Positions 7,900 to 17,647 of a stretch of 64,000 bases of DNA are shown piece after piece. Under the pieces are notes generated by a model. That model was not told the origin of the DNA. It worked only from the letters and a program-made list of their open reading frames with translations, and ran no database searches. Source of the DNA: JADJXV01 sp046328995. Its GTDB lineage: Bacteria; Bacteroidota; Ignavibacteria; Kapaibacteriales; UBA961. How positions within the stretch are numbered: the stretch's first letter is position 1; each line of letters starts with the position of its first letter. The stretch lies in contig JAXLVN010000003.1 in the NCBI GenBank assembly GCA_046328995.1, positions 124,001 to 188,000 on the forward strand, given 5' to 3'. The translations under genes and the position numbers were made by a program.

Positions 7900-10235
7900 T
7901 GAACAAGAAAGCAGTTGACTTGAATCAATCATATTCATACTCAACGCGAGCACTTGATTGCATTCAAGAGGTAGGAGTGCGGGCAACAACCGTTATCCTG
8001 CATTGCCTGTTTGTCGTGCTTGTGTGTTTGCTTGGGTATGGCACGGCTACCGGTCAGCAGTCATCCGTTTCCTTCCCGCAGAATCTTCTTCATAAGAATT
8101 ATTTTGTGCAGTGTCTTGGCGTCGATTCTCTTGATGCTGCCATCCGCGCGCATGAGAATACTGCTCTTGATTCTGCCTACACGTCATTCGAAAAGGCAGC
8201 GTTCGCCGCCAGAGATTTTCAATTGTACTATCTGTTTATGTTCAAACAGTGTTACAATACCCTCTTAACCAAGCCCGACGATCCTGCCTCCGAAAAGAAC
8301 CTCATCGCACTTATCAATGAGCTCGCCGATCGGAATTACACGAAGCTTAAAGCTGAGGCATTGCAGATGCTGGCTGAGTTTTATTGGGAACACAAGCGCT
8401 ACGCCTCCGCTCTCGAGTATTATATCTATGCTCATGATATTTATACTACCTATTCTGCCAATGAATTTCCGCATAAAGCTGAATTTCTCTATAGTTTTGG
8501 CAGCATGCATTATTACTTCCGTGATCTTAATGCCGCTAAGCAATATTTTCTGGAAGCATGGCATACCATTCCTCCGGCACTCATACCCAATAATGTGTCG
8601 AAGCTCAATACTCTTGCGCTCGTCTATAGTGGGCTCGATGCAATTGATTCATCCGACTATTATTACCGGAAGGCCTATGACCTGGCAGTGAGAAAAAATG
8701 ACGAAGTGTGGATAGGTATCATCAGCGGTAATCTTTCGAATAATTACTACAAACGAAAACAGTATGATGAAGCTATTACATTGATACGTAAGAATATAGA
8801 CTTCAGCAAACGCAATAATGAGATGACCGACCTCGCCACATCCTACAGCCGCTATGGCGAACTCCTGTTATTACAGAATAACGTGAAAGAAGCATTGGAA
8901 ATGGAGCTCAAATCGTTGGAAATTATCACGCAAAAGAACATGCTGCAGAACCATGCCATCACCGTCAGAATTTATCCGAATGTAGCCAAAGCGTATGCAG
9001 CAAATGGCAATATGGCACTCGCCTATTCATACAGCAACTTGGCTTACATTGCCAACGAAGCGTGGCAGAAAGAACGTAACGCCATTATTCTCTCAGGCGT
9101 ACAACATAAAGTCGATCTGGAAAAACACCGTGCCGCGATTCAGAAAACACAGGATGAAGTATCGCATCAAAAGTTTCTTTTGTACTCTTTTGCCATTGGA
9201 TTACTGATCGTGCTTATCGCTTTAGGTATGTTTTTATCCCAGCAGGGCAAGCTCAAGAATACCCATGCTAAGCTCATTCAGTCCGAAAAAATGGCCGTGC
9301 TTGGTCAGCTCGCTGCCAACATTGCCCACGAAGTAAACACGCCGCTCGGCGCTATTAAATCATCGTCGGAAGAATCGATGAACACCTTCCCGGAGATTCT
9401 CCATGATTTATCATGGCTCATGCATACGCTTAGTGAAGAAGACAAGAAGGCATTTGTTGAATTCCTCGTGACGTCGAATCCTGCGAGCCAAACCTTATCA
9501 ACCAAAGAAGAACGAGAAATCAAGAAAAAAATTCGCGACACTTTTACCGAGCTCGGTGTGGAAAATAACCGTTATCTTGCCGATAGATTAGTACAGGTCG
9601 GTATCTACGACATTCAGCCGGAATTGAGAAAAATAGCCGGGCATGCGCATTTCGGAAAGCTGATGCAGCTGACCTATACTATTCTCAATCAGCAACGGAG
9701 TAACCAAACGGTACATCTTGCCGTCGAAAAAGCATCGCGCATTGTCAAAGCGCTCAAGACCTATATCCACACGTCGAACAGCGACGAAATGGATACCATC
9801 AACATACGCGACAACATCGAAACGGTGCTCACGATTTATCATAATCGACTGAAGCAGGGAGTGCAGGTCGTCAAAAATTATGAAGACGTTCACGATATCG
9901 TCGGATATCCCGACAAGCTCAATCAAGTATGGACTAATCTTATCGTAAATGCCGTGCAGGCAATGGATAACAGTGGAATTCTTACCATCGGAATCAAGCA
10001 GGAAGGAAACTATGCCACGGTTAGTATTCACGATACCGGTAAAGGAATACCGAAATCCATCGAATCGAAAATATTCGATCCGTTTTTTACGACCAAGCGC
10101 AAAGGCGAGGGCAGTGGATTGGGACTTGATATTATCAAACGCATCGTCGAAGAACACAATGCAACAATATCGTTCCAATCGATCGAAGGCGAAGGTACGA
10201 CATTTTATGTGAAAATCCCGGTTAGCAAAACATAG
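7899..10235 (+). CDS. TPR-domain sensor histidine kinase 2
   Basis: 778 residues. The ATG overlaps the preceding TAA by one base, so translation is probably coupled. The N terminus has a signal-like hydrophobic segment (about residues 28-47), then a TPR-rich presumed periplasmic region (about 60-400). A membrane helix (about 430-447) leads to a kinase core nearly identical in layout to its neighbours. His477 lies in IAHEVNTPLGAI, followed by the long helical linker, NLIVNAVQAM, DTGKGIP and GEGSGLGL. The sensor part differs wholly from kinases 1 and 3 while the transmitter is conserved, so the three probably feed different inputs to shared receivers. Confidence 0.92.
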   Translation: MNKKAVDLNQSYSYSTRALDCIQEVGVRATTVILHCLFVVLVCLLGYGTATGQQSSVSFPQNLLHKNYFVQCLGVDSLDAAIRAHENTALDSAYTSFEKAAFAARDFQLYYLFMFKQCYNTLLTKPDDPASEKNLIALINELADRNYTKLKAEALQMLAEFYWEHKRYASALEYYIYAHDIYTTYSANEFPHKAEFLYSFGSMHYYFRDLNAAKQYFLEAWHTIPPALIPNNVSKLNTLALVYSGLDAIDSSDYYYRKAYDLAVRKNDEVWIGIISGNLSNNYYKRKQYDEAITLIRKNIDFSKRNNEMTDLATSYSRYGELLLLQNNVKEALEMELKSLEIITQKNMLQNHAITVRIYPNVAKAYAANGNMALAYSYSNLAYIANEAWQKERNAIILSGVQHKVDLEKHRAAIQKTQDEVSHQKFLLYSFAIGLLIVLIALGMFLSQQGKLKNTHAKLIQSEKMAVLGQLAANIAHEVNTPLGAIKSSSEESMNTFPEILHDLSWLMHTLSEEDKKAFVEFLVTSNPASQTLSTKEEREIKKKIRDTFTELGVENNRYLADRLVQVGIYDIQPELRKIAGHAHFGKLMQLTYTILNQQRSNQTVHLAVEKASRIVKALKTYIHTSNSDEMDTINIRDNIETVLTIYHNRLKQGVQVVKNYEDVHDIVGYPDKLNQVWTNLIVNAVQAMDNSGILTIGIKQEGNYATVSIHDTGKGIPKSIESKIFDPFFTTKRKGEGSGLGLDIIKRIVEEHNATISFQSIEGEGTTFYVKIPVSKT

Positions 10236-10268
10236 TCTTCTCGTTGTTCCACCATTATAGCAAACACA

Positions 10269-11837
10269 TTGAAAAGAATAGTAAAAATAATAAACGCCTT
10301 TGCGTTTAATCCAGATGACACAGAAGAAACACGGTCTTTAAAAAAACTCATTCTGATTGTGTCGTGTACATGTTCACTGTGCGGGATAATTTGGAGTGCA
10401 ATGTATTTCTATTTCCTCGGACTTGGGCTGACGATGGTATTTCCATTGCTCTTTGCGGTGATCATGAGTATCGTTATACCTATTTCTCACTGGCAGCGCA
10501 CGCACAGACCATTAGTATATGCGCAACTTATTTGTATTACATGGCTTTCGGCGTTTATTCAATGGAGTCTTGGTAGTCTGCATGACTCCGGAATTGTGAT
10601 ACTCTGGAGCTTGTTGGGTGCAATCGGTGCTATTTTGTTTTTACCGAAGAGGTCTCTGAGTTGGCTGGCTATGTTTATCCTGATTGTTGTGGTGACGGCT
10701 GCAGTCCAGCCACGGTGGACGAATGAGGCACGGTTTCTTACCGATACGGCGCGGATGTGTTTTTACATCATGAATCTTAGTATTCCTTCGATTGTCATCT
10801 TCATTACCGTGATGTATTTTGTGAATTCCAATCAAGAAAACAGTGAGAAGGTAAAACATACCTACAGTAAGCTCATCAATTCCGAGAAATTGGCTGCTCT
10901 CGGTCAGGTGGCAGCAGGTATAGCCCATGAAGTGAATACACCAATGGGTGCTATTAAATCATCCGCCGAAGAATCTGCGTATTCTTTTAATGATATACTT
11001 ACTGCCTTCACGTGGCTCACAAAATCGCTTACCGAAGAGGATATTGGTGTCTTTATGGACTTTATATCGAAAAATTATACAGCAACCATCACCTTATCGA
11101 CTAAAGAAGAGCGTGAAATTCGGAAAAACCTGCGCGATACACTGACTGAACATGGTGCCGAGAATGCCCGCTTTCTCGCCGATAGATTAGTGCAGGTCGG
11201 CGTTTATGAATTGCCGGATGCGTTGACACGATTTGCCACGCATGAGCATTTTGAGAAACTTGTGATGCTAACCTATAATATTCTCAATCAGCAGAGAAGC
11301 AATCAAACAATACAACTTGCCGTGGATAAAGCATCCCGTATTGTCAAAGCGCTCAAAACATACATGCACTCCTCGGGTACTGAAGAAATGGATACCATCG
11401 ACCTGCGCGATAACATAGAAACGGTGCTTACTATCTATCACAATCGTTTGAAGCAAGGTGTTCAAGTGATTAAAAACTACGAAGATGTTCCGGCTGTGAT
11501 TGGCTACGCAGACCAGCTCAATCAAGTATGGACCAACCTTATCATTAATTCCCTGCAGGCAATGGATAATAAGGGAATTCTAACGATAGGCATCAAGCAA
11601 GATGGAGATGCTATAACAGTGAGTATTCAAGATACCGGTCACGGAATCCCGGCTGCAATTCAATCAAAAATATTCGATCCTTTCTTTACAACCAAGGGTT
11701 CGGGCGAGGGAAGTGGCCTAGGACTTGATATCATCAAACGCATTGTCGAAGAACACAACGCAACAATATCCTTTCGGTCGATCGAAGGCGAAGGAACAAC
11801 ATTTTATGTACAATTACCAACAGTAAAAACACTATGA
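10269..11837 (+). CDS. Membrane-bound sensor histidine kinase 3
   Basis: 522 residues with a TTG start; the start is not certain. The multi-span N-terminal region (about residues 25-190) resembles kinase 1. His220 lies in IAHEVNTPMGAI. The long linker with LSTKEEREIRK and the ATPase motifs NLIINSLQAM, DTGHGIP and GEGSGLGL follow. The stop overlaps the start of the receiver gene (ATGA), a strong hint that they act together. A 33-base gap separates it from kinase 2. Confidence 0.92.
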   Translation: MKRIVKIINAFAFNPDDTEETRSLKKLILIVSCTCSLCGIIWSAMYFYFLGLGLTMVFPLLFAVIMSIVIPISHWQRTHRPLVYAQLICITWLSAFIQWSLGSLHDSGIVILWSLLGAIGAILFLPKRSLSWLAMFILIVVVTAAVQPRWTNEARFLTDTARMCFYIMNLSIPSIVIFITVMYFVNSNQENSEKVKHTYSKLINSEKLAALGQVAAGIAHEVNTPMGAIKSSAEESAYSFNDILTAFTWLTKSLTEEDIGVFMDFISKNYTATITLSTKEEREIRKNLRDTLTEHGAENARFLADRLVQVGVYELPDALTRFATHEHFEKLVMLTYNILNQQRSNQTIQLAVDKASRIVKALKTYMHSSGTEEMDTIDLRDNIETVLTIYHNRLKQGVQVIKNYEDVPAVIGYADQLNQVWTNLIINSLQAMDNKGILTIGIKQDGDAITVSIQDTGHGIPAAIQSKIFDPFFTTKGSGEGSGLGLDIIKRIVEEHNATISFRSIEGEGTTFYVQLPTVKTL

Positions 11838-12220
11838 AAAAAATCCTCAATATCGTGTGTGTGGATGATGAGAAAATCGTACTTGATAGTCTCAATTCAC
11901 AATTAATACGCAACTTCGGCAACAACTTTAATTACGAGTTTGCCGAGTCCGCCGAGGAAGCATTGGAAATAATCGACGATCTTCGTGATGATGAGTATGA
12001 AGTAATTTATGTGGTGATTTCCGATTGGCTCATGCCGGGTATGAAAGGTGATGAATTACTCGAAGAAGTGCGCAAGAAAGTGAAGAATGTAAAAACGATT
12101 CTGCTCACGGGACATATCGACAGTGCGGTAATTCAGGATATTGAAAAGTCCGACAAGGGAATTAAGTGTATATATAAGCCGTGGAACGAAAAAGAATTAA
12201 TGTCACTTATCAAAGATTAA
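11834..12220 (+). CDS. Stand-alone response regulator receiver protein
   Basis: 128 residues, a single REC domain with no output. Acidic pair Asp11/Asp12, phosphoacceptor Asp64 in VISDWLMPG, Thr92 in LLTGH and Lys115 in IYKPW are all present. It overlaps the kinase 3 stop by four bases and ends two bases before the cyclase gene. It may be a phosphate shuttle or sink for the three kinases, or a modulator by protein contact; which one cannot be told from sequence. Confidence 0.92.
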   Translation: MKKILNIVCVDDEKIVLDSLNSQLIRNFGNNFNYEFAESAEEALEIIDDLRDDEYEVIYVVISDWLMPGMKGDELLEEVRKKVKNVKTILLTGHIDSAVIQDIEKSDKGIKCIYKPWNEKELMSLIKD

Positions 12221-12222
12221 CC

Positions 12223-13356
12223 ATGGAAAATGCAGTCATACTTTGTATCGATGACGAGCGCGTGGTGCTCAATGGATTACAATCGCAGCTCAGCAGAGAA
12301 TTCGGAGGACAATACGGGATTGAGCTCACGGAAAGCGGTGAAGAAGCGCTTGCATTGATGGAAGAATTACAACGCAGCGGACATGATATTCCGATTGTGA
12401 TTTCCGATCAGGTCATGCCCGGACTCAAAGGGCATGAAGTGCTCAAGCATATTCATAAAGCATCGCCATCGACCTATACGGTGCTGTTGACCGGACAATC
12501 AGATTTTGAAGCGGTGACCGAGGCCATTAATTATGCCAATTTGTATCGCTATATCGCTAAGCCATGGGAAAGTAATGACTTGATTATGACCGTCAGGGAA
12601 GCAATCAAAGGATATTTCCAAGATAAGCAGCTTGAAGAACAGAACAGACTCCTTGAGCGGCATAATAAGGAGTTGGAAAAGCTGGTAGAGGAGCGTACGC
12701 TGGAATTAACGAATGAAAAACGAAAAAGCGACGAACTCCTCCTCAATATTCTGCCCGAGCAAATTGCATCCGAACTCAAGCAGAAAGGCGAGGCCACATC
12801 GCGTCATTATCAAATGGTATCGGTGCTGTTTACGGATTTTCAAGGATTTACGAAATCTGCTTCGGAAATTACACCGGAGGAATTAATTCTGACACTCAAT
12901 GAATGTTTTTCGGCATTTGATGACATCATCGACCGGCATAATCTCGAAAAAATTAAAACCATCGGTGACGCTTATATGTGCGCCGGAGGGTTGCCTTCCC
13001 CAAACACAACCAACGCCTACGACGCCGTAGCCGCGGCAATTGAAATCAATGATTGGGTTATGAAGTGGAATGCCAATCGGGTACGGCAACATCTCGAAAC
13101 ATGGGAAATCCGCATCGGCGTTCATACCGGTCCAATTATAGCCGGCGTGATCGGGAAAAAGAAATTTGCCTATGATGTATGGGGCGATGCGGTTAATATT
13201 GCCTCTCGAATGGAAACAGCAGGAGTCATCGGCAAAGTAAATATCTCGCAGGAAACATATAAGCTTGTAAAAGATCGCTTTACCTGCACCCACCGCGGCA
13301 AGCTGACGGCAAAAGGAAAAGGTGAAATTGATATGTATTTTGTGGAAAATGAATAG
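12223..13356 (+). CDS. Response regulator with class III adenylate cyclase output
   Basis: 377 residues from ATG 12223; the frame is open further upstream, but this ATG sits two bases after the previous stop. The receiver spans about 1-125 (Asp10/11, phosphoacceptor Asp62 in VISDQVMPG, Thr90, Lys113). A coiled coil runs over about 134-185, then a class III cyclase domain over about 195-375. Metal aspartates are Asp205 (LFTDFQGF) and Asp249 (KTIGDAY). Lys245 and Asp318 (AYDVWGD) match the adenine-specifying Lys/Asp pair, and Asn325 and Arg329 match the transition-state pair, so cAMP is the expected product. The operon implies phosphorylation-controlled cAMP synthesis. Confidence 0.93.
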   Translation: MENAVILCIDDERVVLNGLQSQLSREFGGQYGIELTESGEEALALMEELQRSGHDIPIVISDQVMPGLKGHEVLKHIHKASPSTYTVLLTGQSDFEAVTEAINYANLYRYIAKPWESNDLIMTVREAIKGYFQDKQLEEQNRLLERHNKELEKLVEERTLELTNEKRKSDELLLNILPEQIASELKQKGEATSRHYQMVSVLFTDFQGFTKSASEITPEELILTLNECFSAFDDIIDRHNLEKIKTIGDAYMCAGGLPSPNTTNAYDAVAAAIEINDWVMKWNANRVRQHLETWEIRIGVHTGPIIAGVIGKKKFAYDVWGDAVNIASRMETAGVIGKVNISQETYKLVKDRFTCTHRGKLTAKGKGEIDMYFVENE

Positions 13357-13407
13357 ACAACGCTTGTTATCACTGATGTAAGATATTTATAAAACAGGTA
13401 AATACCA

Positions 13408-13950
13408 ATGGATTCAATTATTCGCATTCTTAATGCAAATTCAACGGTTTATGCTGCATTGAAAATTGTAAAGCAGTTGGATTTGAATGACTGTTGGATA
13501 GGTGCCGGGTTTATTCGGAATCGTATTTGGGATTATGTACACACCATAGAAACACCGATAACAGACAGTGATGTCGATGTAATCTTTTATAATAAAGAAA
13601 ATACGTCGAAAGAATATGAAGAGTCGATTGAAAATACACTCTTTACGATATCTCCCGACATTCCTTGGTCTGTTAAAAATCAAGCGAGAATGCAGTTGAA
13701 ATATCATCATGAGTATTCCACCTCATTCGAAGCTATATCCTATTGGCCGGAAACTGCCACGTGCATTGCTGCTCGGTTAGACAGTGAGAATTCTCTAGAA
13801 ATCATTGCTCCTTATGGTTATGATGATCTCGTGAATTTACTTCTCCGACCGACACCCAGCATCCATCATTCAGTGTTTATTTCGAGAATTCATGAAAAAA
13901 AATGGCTCAGCAAATGGCCGAAACTCAAAATTGTGGCAGTTGAGGAATAA
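13408..13950 (+). CDS. NTP_transf_6 (DUF925) nucleotidyltransferase-like protein
   Basis: 180 residues. Family hallmarks are GAGFIRNRIWD near residue 33 and DSDVDVIFY near residue 52, the latter giving the paired acidic metal ligands of a nucleotidyltransferase fold, with PTPS near the C terminus. The cellular substrate of this family is not established. It follows the cyclase by 51 bases in the same direction, but the bases are more AT-rich and an operon link is uncertain. Confidence 0.8.
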   Translation: MDSIIRILNANSTVYAALKIVKQLDLNDCWIGAGFIRNRIWDYVHTIETPITDSDVDVIFYNKENTSKEYEESIENTLFTISPDIPWSVKNQARMQLKYHHEYSTSFEAISYWPETATCIAARLDSENSLEIIAPYGYDDLVNLLLRPTPSIHHSVFISRIHEKKWLSKWPKLKIVAVEE

Positions 13951-13999
13951 CAGCCGGTAGGGCTTCAATAATTTTATCAATTACAATACCGATTATACC

Positions 14000-15823
14000 G
14001 TGACGACACTCCGTACTCTTAAAATCGCTTTCCTCATTCTCGCCCTACTTGCCGCACACTCAACCGGCAGTACCCAAACGGCGTATTCACCCGAAACACT
14101 TAAGAAAATCAAAGATGTAGAGAATTCCATCTCCGGCAGTCTGCTGATTAATGATGAACGTCCGGTATCGATCGCCGAACGTATGAAAAAGTATAATGTG
14201 CACGGGCTGAGTATTGCCGTCATTCACAACCACAAAATAGTCTGGGCAAAAGGATACGGTTGGGCTGATGTAGGTGAAAAAAGGCCGGTTACACCGGCGA
14301 CACTATTCGAACCCGGCTCGATTTCCAAGTCACTCAACGCGCTCGGCTTACTCAAGCTCGCGCAGGATAAAAAGCTGGATCTGTATACCGATATTAATTC
14401 CTATTTGCAGTCATGGAAATTCCCGTATGATTCGCTCTCCAAAGGGAAAGTGATTACCATTGCGCAGCTACTTAGTCACTCGGCGGGCTTATCGACGCAC
14501 GGTTTTCCCGGGCATGAAATCAACGGTCCCACGCCGACAATCATCGATGTGCTCGACGGTAAAGCGCCGGCGGTGACTCCGGCGGTGCGCAGTATGTTTG
14601 AGCCGGGGCTGAAATTTCAATACTCCGGAGGCGGCACTTCGATTTCCCAATTGATTCTCACTGATATTGTCAAGCAGCCGTATGACAAGTGGATGGATGA
14701 CAACATTCTCAGACCCATCGGTATGACAAGCAGTACCTTCGCACAGCCACCGGCAGAAGCGCGCCGGAAGGAATGCGCGTCTGCCTACGAGCGGGACGGA
14801 ACGCCGATTGCGGGTAAATTCCATGTCTATCCCGAGCAGGCAGCCGCCGGATTGTGGATGACACCGAGTGATTTGTGCCGGTATATTATTGCAATGCAAA
14901 ACGCTTATCAGGGCAAGGCATCGACCGTGCTGAACGCCGATATGATAAAGCTGCATCTGACGCCGTATAATGACAACGAGGCGGCGATGGGAACGTTTAT
15001 TGAAGACAGGAAGGGAAGCAAATACTTTCAGCATGGTGCGGCAAATGATGGATTCAGCGGACAATTTTACGGCAGTCTTGAGGGTGGCGATGGCGTGGCA
15101 GTGTTTATTAATTCCAATAATTCAAAGATAATTAGAGAAGTAATTAATAGCGTGGCGAGGGTCTATGGATGGAAGAATTTTTATCATGCACCGGCGCGAA
15201 AAAAAACAATTGCTGTCGATGACAATACCCTGCAACGTTACGAAGGCATTTATCTATATGATGATTCCTGGGCAGCGGTCGGGAAGAAAGATAAGGAGTT
15301 CCATTTTTATACCAATGGCACGTATGCGAACATGTATTTTACCTCGAAAACGAGTTTTTTTAATGAGGAATTCCCGGCGGTAAAGGAATTTATAAAGGAT
15401 AAAAGCGGGAATATCTCAGGGTACAGCCGTGTGGTCGAAGGTAAGGAATTTCCACAGGCGAGGAAGCTCGTGAATCCGGATACTGTGACCTTGCCAAACC
15501 AAACTTTCGGTGAAATTGGGTGGTATTTCATCGAGACCAAACAATTCAAAGAAGCGCTCCGGTATTACCGGCGGGCGGTCGAGCTCTATCCCGAAGACCT
15601 GAATATGCACATCAATTCAGCCCACATGTATCTCTTCACCAATGAATACGCCAAAGCGTTCGATATATACAAAGCGCACCTCAACGACAGCGTTCACCCG
15701 GGATTAAGCTGGATAGATCTATTACGCGGAGATTATACATTCTTCAAAGATAATAAATACGATATGACGATGCTGGATAAGGTGTTTACCGAACTTCAGC
15801 TTGAAAAGCCGAAGGGGAAGTGA
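14000..15823 (+). CDS. Secreted beta-lactamase-family serine hydrolase with C-terminal TPR
   Basis: 607 residues from a GTG. Signal peptide (about residues 1-26, LKIAFLILALLAA core). The class C beta-lactamase/esterase fold shows nucleophile Ser107 in SISK (SxxK) and Tyr208 in YSG, the YxN equivalent. QHGAANDGFSG probably takes the place of the KTG/HxG element. A C-terminal region (about 505-575) has TPR-like helices (RYYRRAVELYPED). Proteins of this type are periplasmic or surface peptidases and esterases more often than true beta-lactamases, so antibiotic hydrolysis should not be assumed. Confidence 0.85.
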   Translation: MTTLRTLKIAFLILALLAAHSTGSTQTAYSPETLKKIKDVENSISGSLLINDERPVSIAERMKKYNVHGLSIAVIHNHKIVWAKGYGWADVGEKRPVTPATLFEPGSISKSLNALGLLKLAQDKKLDLYTDINSYLQSWKFPYDSLSKGKVITIAQLLSHSAGLSTHGFPGHEINGPTPTIIDVLDGKAPAVTPAVRSMFEPGLKFQYSGGGTSISQLILTDIVKQPYDKWMDDNILRPIGMTSSTFAQPPAEARRKECASAYERDGTPIAGKFHVYPEQAAAGLWMTPSDLCRYIIAMQNAYQGKASTVLNADMIKLHLTPYNDNEAAMGTFIEDRKGSKYFQHGAANDGFSGQFYGSLEGGDGVAVFINSNNSKIIREVINSVARVYGWKNFYHAPARKKTIAVDDNTLQRYEGIYLYDDSWAAVGKKDKEFHFYTNGTYANMYFTSKTSFFNEEFPAVKEFIKDKSGNISGYSRVVEGKEFPQARKLVNPDTVTLPNQTFGEIGWYFIETKQFKEALRYYRRAVELYPEDLNMHINSAHMYLFTNEYAKAFDIYKAHLNDSVHPGLSWIDLLRGDYTFFKDNKYDMTMLDKVFTELQLEKPKGK

Positions 15824-15868
15824 TGGGTTGAGTTTACTGGTTGTAATTATGAACACAATACAAAAAAT

Positions 15869-16138
15869 ATGACTATACTTATTCTACTCCTTCTTCTTGC
15901 AATCATCTTCCCAACCATCTATTGTGCCATCAAAAGTGTCGATTTTCGGAAATTCCTTACCGGTGCATTCTTCGTGAGCGGCGGCGTGCAGGTGTATCTG
16001 GCGTTTGCAAACGTATCGGTGCCGATTGTCGGTACAGATTTTGTGCAGAGAGCTGAACTTGGCTACGCAAGAGGCGCTGCGCATCTCCTACTTTGCTTGG
16101 TTTGTTTGTACTTTGGATTTATTCGGAAGTCGAAATAA
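15869..16138 (+). CDS. Small integral membrane protein
   Basis: 89 residues with three hydrophobic segments (about 2-18, 30-50 and 65-84) and a basic C-terminal tail (FIRKSK). No family recognised. It lies 45 bases after the serine hydrolase in the same direction. Confidence 0.6.
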   Translation: MTILILLLLLAIIFPTIYCAIKSVDFRKFLTGAFFVSGGVQVYLAFANVSVPIVGTDFVQRAELGYARGAAHLLLCLVCLYFGFIRKSK

Positions 16139-16189
16139 GTGCGTAATTCTCAAAGCCCTTCTATTTCTCATCGTTAATCGTAGTGCAGC

Positions 16190-16861
16190 ATGATGAAAAG
16201 AACAATTCTCCTACTAACAATCCTCCTTGCAACTCATTCAGTAGCAAGTGCTCAGGAGATTCCGATTCCCGAGTATTATACAGTGCTTGATACCGTGAGC
16301 GGCGACTTGGATAATGATCGCATACCGGAACTTGTCGTCGCCTACAACACGAAAAAAGAGGATGATGGAAATGAGAGTGTACCGAGGGAACTAAGAATCT
16401 ACAAAATCGAGCGCGGCGCGTGGACTTTATGGAAAAAATCCCTGCAAGCGCTCTACGGCAGCCGCGACGGAGGCATGATGGGCGACCCGTTCGGCGAAAT
16501 GACCATCAGCAATGGAGTACTGTCGATAAGTCATGACGGTGGAAGCAGTTGGAAATGGAGCCATACCGACAAGTATCGCTACCAATATGGTGAATTGTAT
16601 TTGATTGGATATAGCGAGCACTTTGGAAAGCTGTGCGAATATTGGACCACCGTCGATTTTAATTTGTCCACCGGAAAATTAATCGTGAAGAAGGAGTATG
16701 AACGCTGTGAAAATGATACCCAAGAAATATACAAACGGGAAAATGAAGTCGTGAATTTTCGCGGTGTGATGATTACACTGCAAAAAAGAAGAGAACATGA
16801 TGTGACCGTCGTGACGCCGAAGTATAGACATAAGATTTATATTGCGCATAAAATTGAGTGA
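16190..16861 (+). CDS. Hypothetical secreted protein with FG-GAP-like segment
   Basis: 223 residues; the start could be the next ATG at 16193. Signal peptide with core TILLLTILLATHSVASAQ. The mature start carries SGDLDNDRIPELVVAY, resembling the calcium-binding strand of VCBS/FG-GAP repeats. The remainder is mixed polar sequence without a recognised domain. Probably periplasmic or surface-exposed. Confidence 0.6.
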   Translation: MMKRTILLLTILLATHSVASAQEIPIPEYYTVLDTVSGDLDNDRIPELVVAYNTKKEDDGNESVPRELRIYKIERGAWTLWKKSLQALYGSRDGGMMGDPFGEMTISNGVLSISHDGGSSWKWSHTDKYRYQYGELYLIGYSEHFGKLCEYWTTVDFNLSTGKLIVKKEYERCENDTQEIYKRENEVVNFRGVMITLQKRREHDVTVVTPKYRHKIYIAHKIE

Positions 16862-17181
16862 TGGAATGAACGGTGAATGATCGGGCATGCGTGCTGAGTC
16901 TTGGAGTGGGTGAAGGCACAACGGTCGTAAAGATAAAGTTAATAGGCAAAGCGCTGTTTTGTGCCATCAAATCTTTGCCGGATAAACTTGTTCGGCAGGT
17001 ATTCTATAAAGGGTGTCTGCTAGAATCGGCACACGCTGTGAAAGTATAGCGTGTGTCGTATTGACCGGCGTTTATGTTCTGCGCAATTGACCACACAGAC
17101 GGAAAACCGGCACCCCGGGCTCTTATCCAATGACAATCATCACGAACAGCTGTACATCACCAGAGATATCCGATACCAATA
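16862..17181. other. Intergenic region without recognised gene
   Basis: 320 bases between the secreted protein and the convergent HxlR gene. A weak hairpin (CACACGCT/AGCGTGTG, 17030-17055) is the only structure seen, and it has no T-run. Confidence 0.5.
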
Positions 17182-17520
17182 CTAGCTCTCAATCTTTCCC
17201 AGCCATTCCAGCCCTAATTCGCGGATAGACTCAATTATAGGAATACACTGCCGCCCTTTTTCACGAAGAGAGTATTCAGTACGAATAGGCACCTCTGCAA
17301 AAATTTCTTTGGCGATCAACTCATCCTGTTCTAACTCTTTCAATGCTTTGGAAAGCATTCGATCGGAAACATGCGACATACTTTTTTTGAGCTCGCTATA
17401 CCGCCAATTCTTATCCTTCAACCGCCACAGTATTGGCATCTTATACGTGCCGCCAATCGTATCAATTACGAACTCAACGGGGTTGTAATATAAATGATTA
17501 TCTATTATAAATTTGGGCAT
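17182..17520 (-). CDS. HxlR family winged-helix transcriptional regulator
   Basis: 112 residues. The HxlR winged helix is clear: GGTYKMPILWRLKDKNWRYS, then SELKKSMSHVSDRMLSKALK as the recognition region, then RTEYSLREKGR in the wing. HxlR proteins often sense electrophiles or oxidants through cysteines; here the only cysteine is in GRQCIP near residue 91. It is divergent from the DJ-1/hydrolase gene, with a 17-bp inverted repeat in the shared promoter region, so it probably controls that operon. Confidence 0.9.
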   Translation of the reverse strand: MPKFIIDNHLYYNPVEFVIDTIGGTYKMPILWRLKDKNWRYSELKKSMSHVSDRMLSKALKELEQDELIAKEIFAEVPIRTEYSLREKGRQCIPIIESIRELGLEWLGKIES

Positions 17521-17546
17521 AATTTAAAGAGCTTACATATATGTTA

Positions 17547-17563
17547 GTAACTTACAAAGTTAC
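17547..17563. promoter_or_regulatory. Candidate HxlR operator (inverted repeat)
   Basis: GTAACTT and AAGTTAC, exact reverse complements, are separated by ACA. The site lies 27 bases upstream of hxlR and 85 bases upstream of the DJ-1/hydrolase gene. A looser palindrome (CTTACATATATGTTAG) sits just beside it toward hxlR and may be a second site. Confidence 0.55.
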
Positions 17564-17647
17564 GCAAGTATTGTAGAACTTCACCATACACTGTACTTTT
17601 GAAAGCATAATTACTTATTCTCTCGCACATTTATAGAAAAGGTACCT

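Noticed and set aside
14000..15823. Calling the serine hydrolase an antibiotic-resistance beta-lactamase
   Set aside because: It has SxxK and a YxN-like element but also a TPR tail and a non-standard third motif, as in peptidases and esterases of the family.
17030..17055. Hairpin CACACGCT/AGCGTGTG considered as a terminator
   Set aside because: No T-run on either strand and not close to either neighbouring stop codon.
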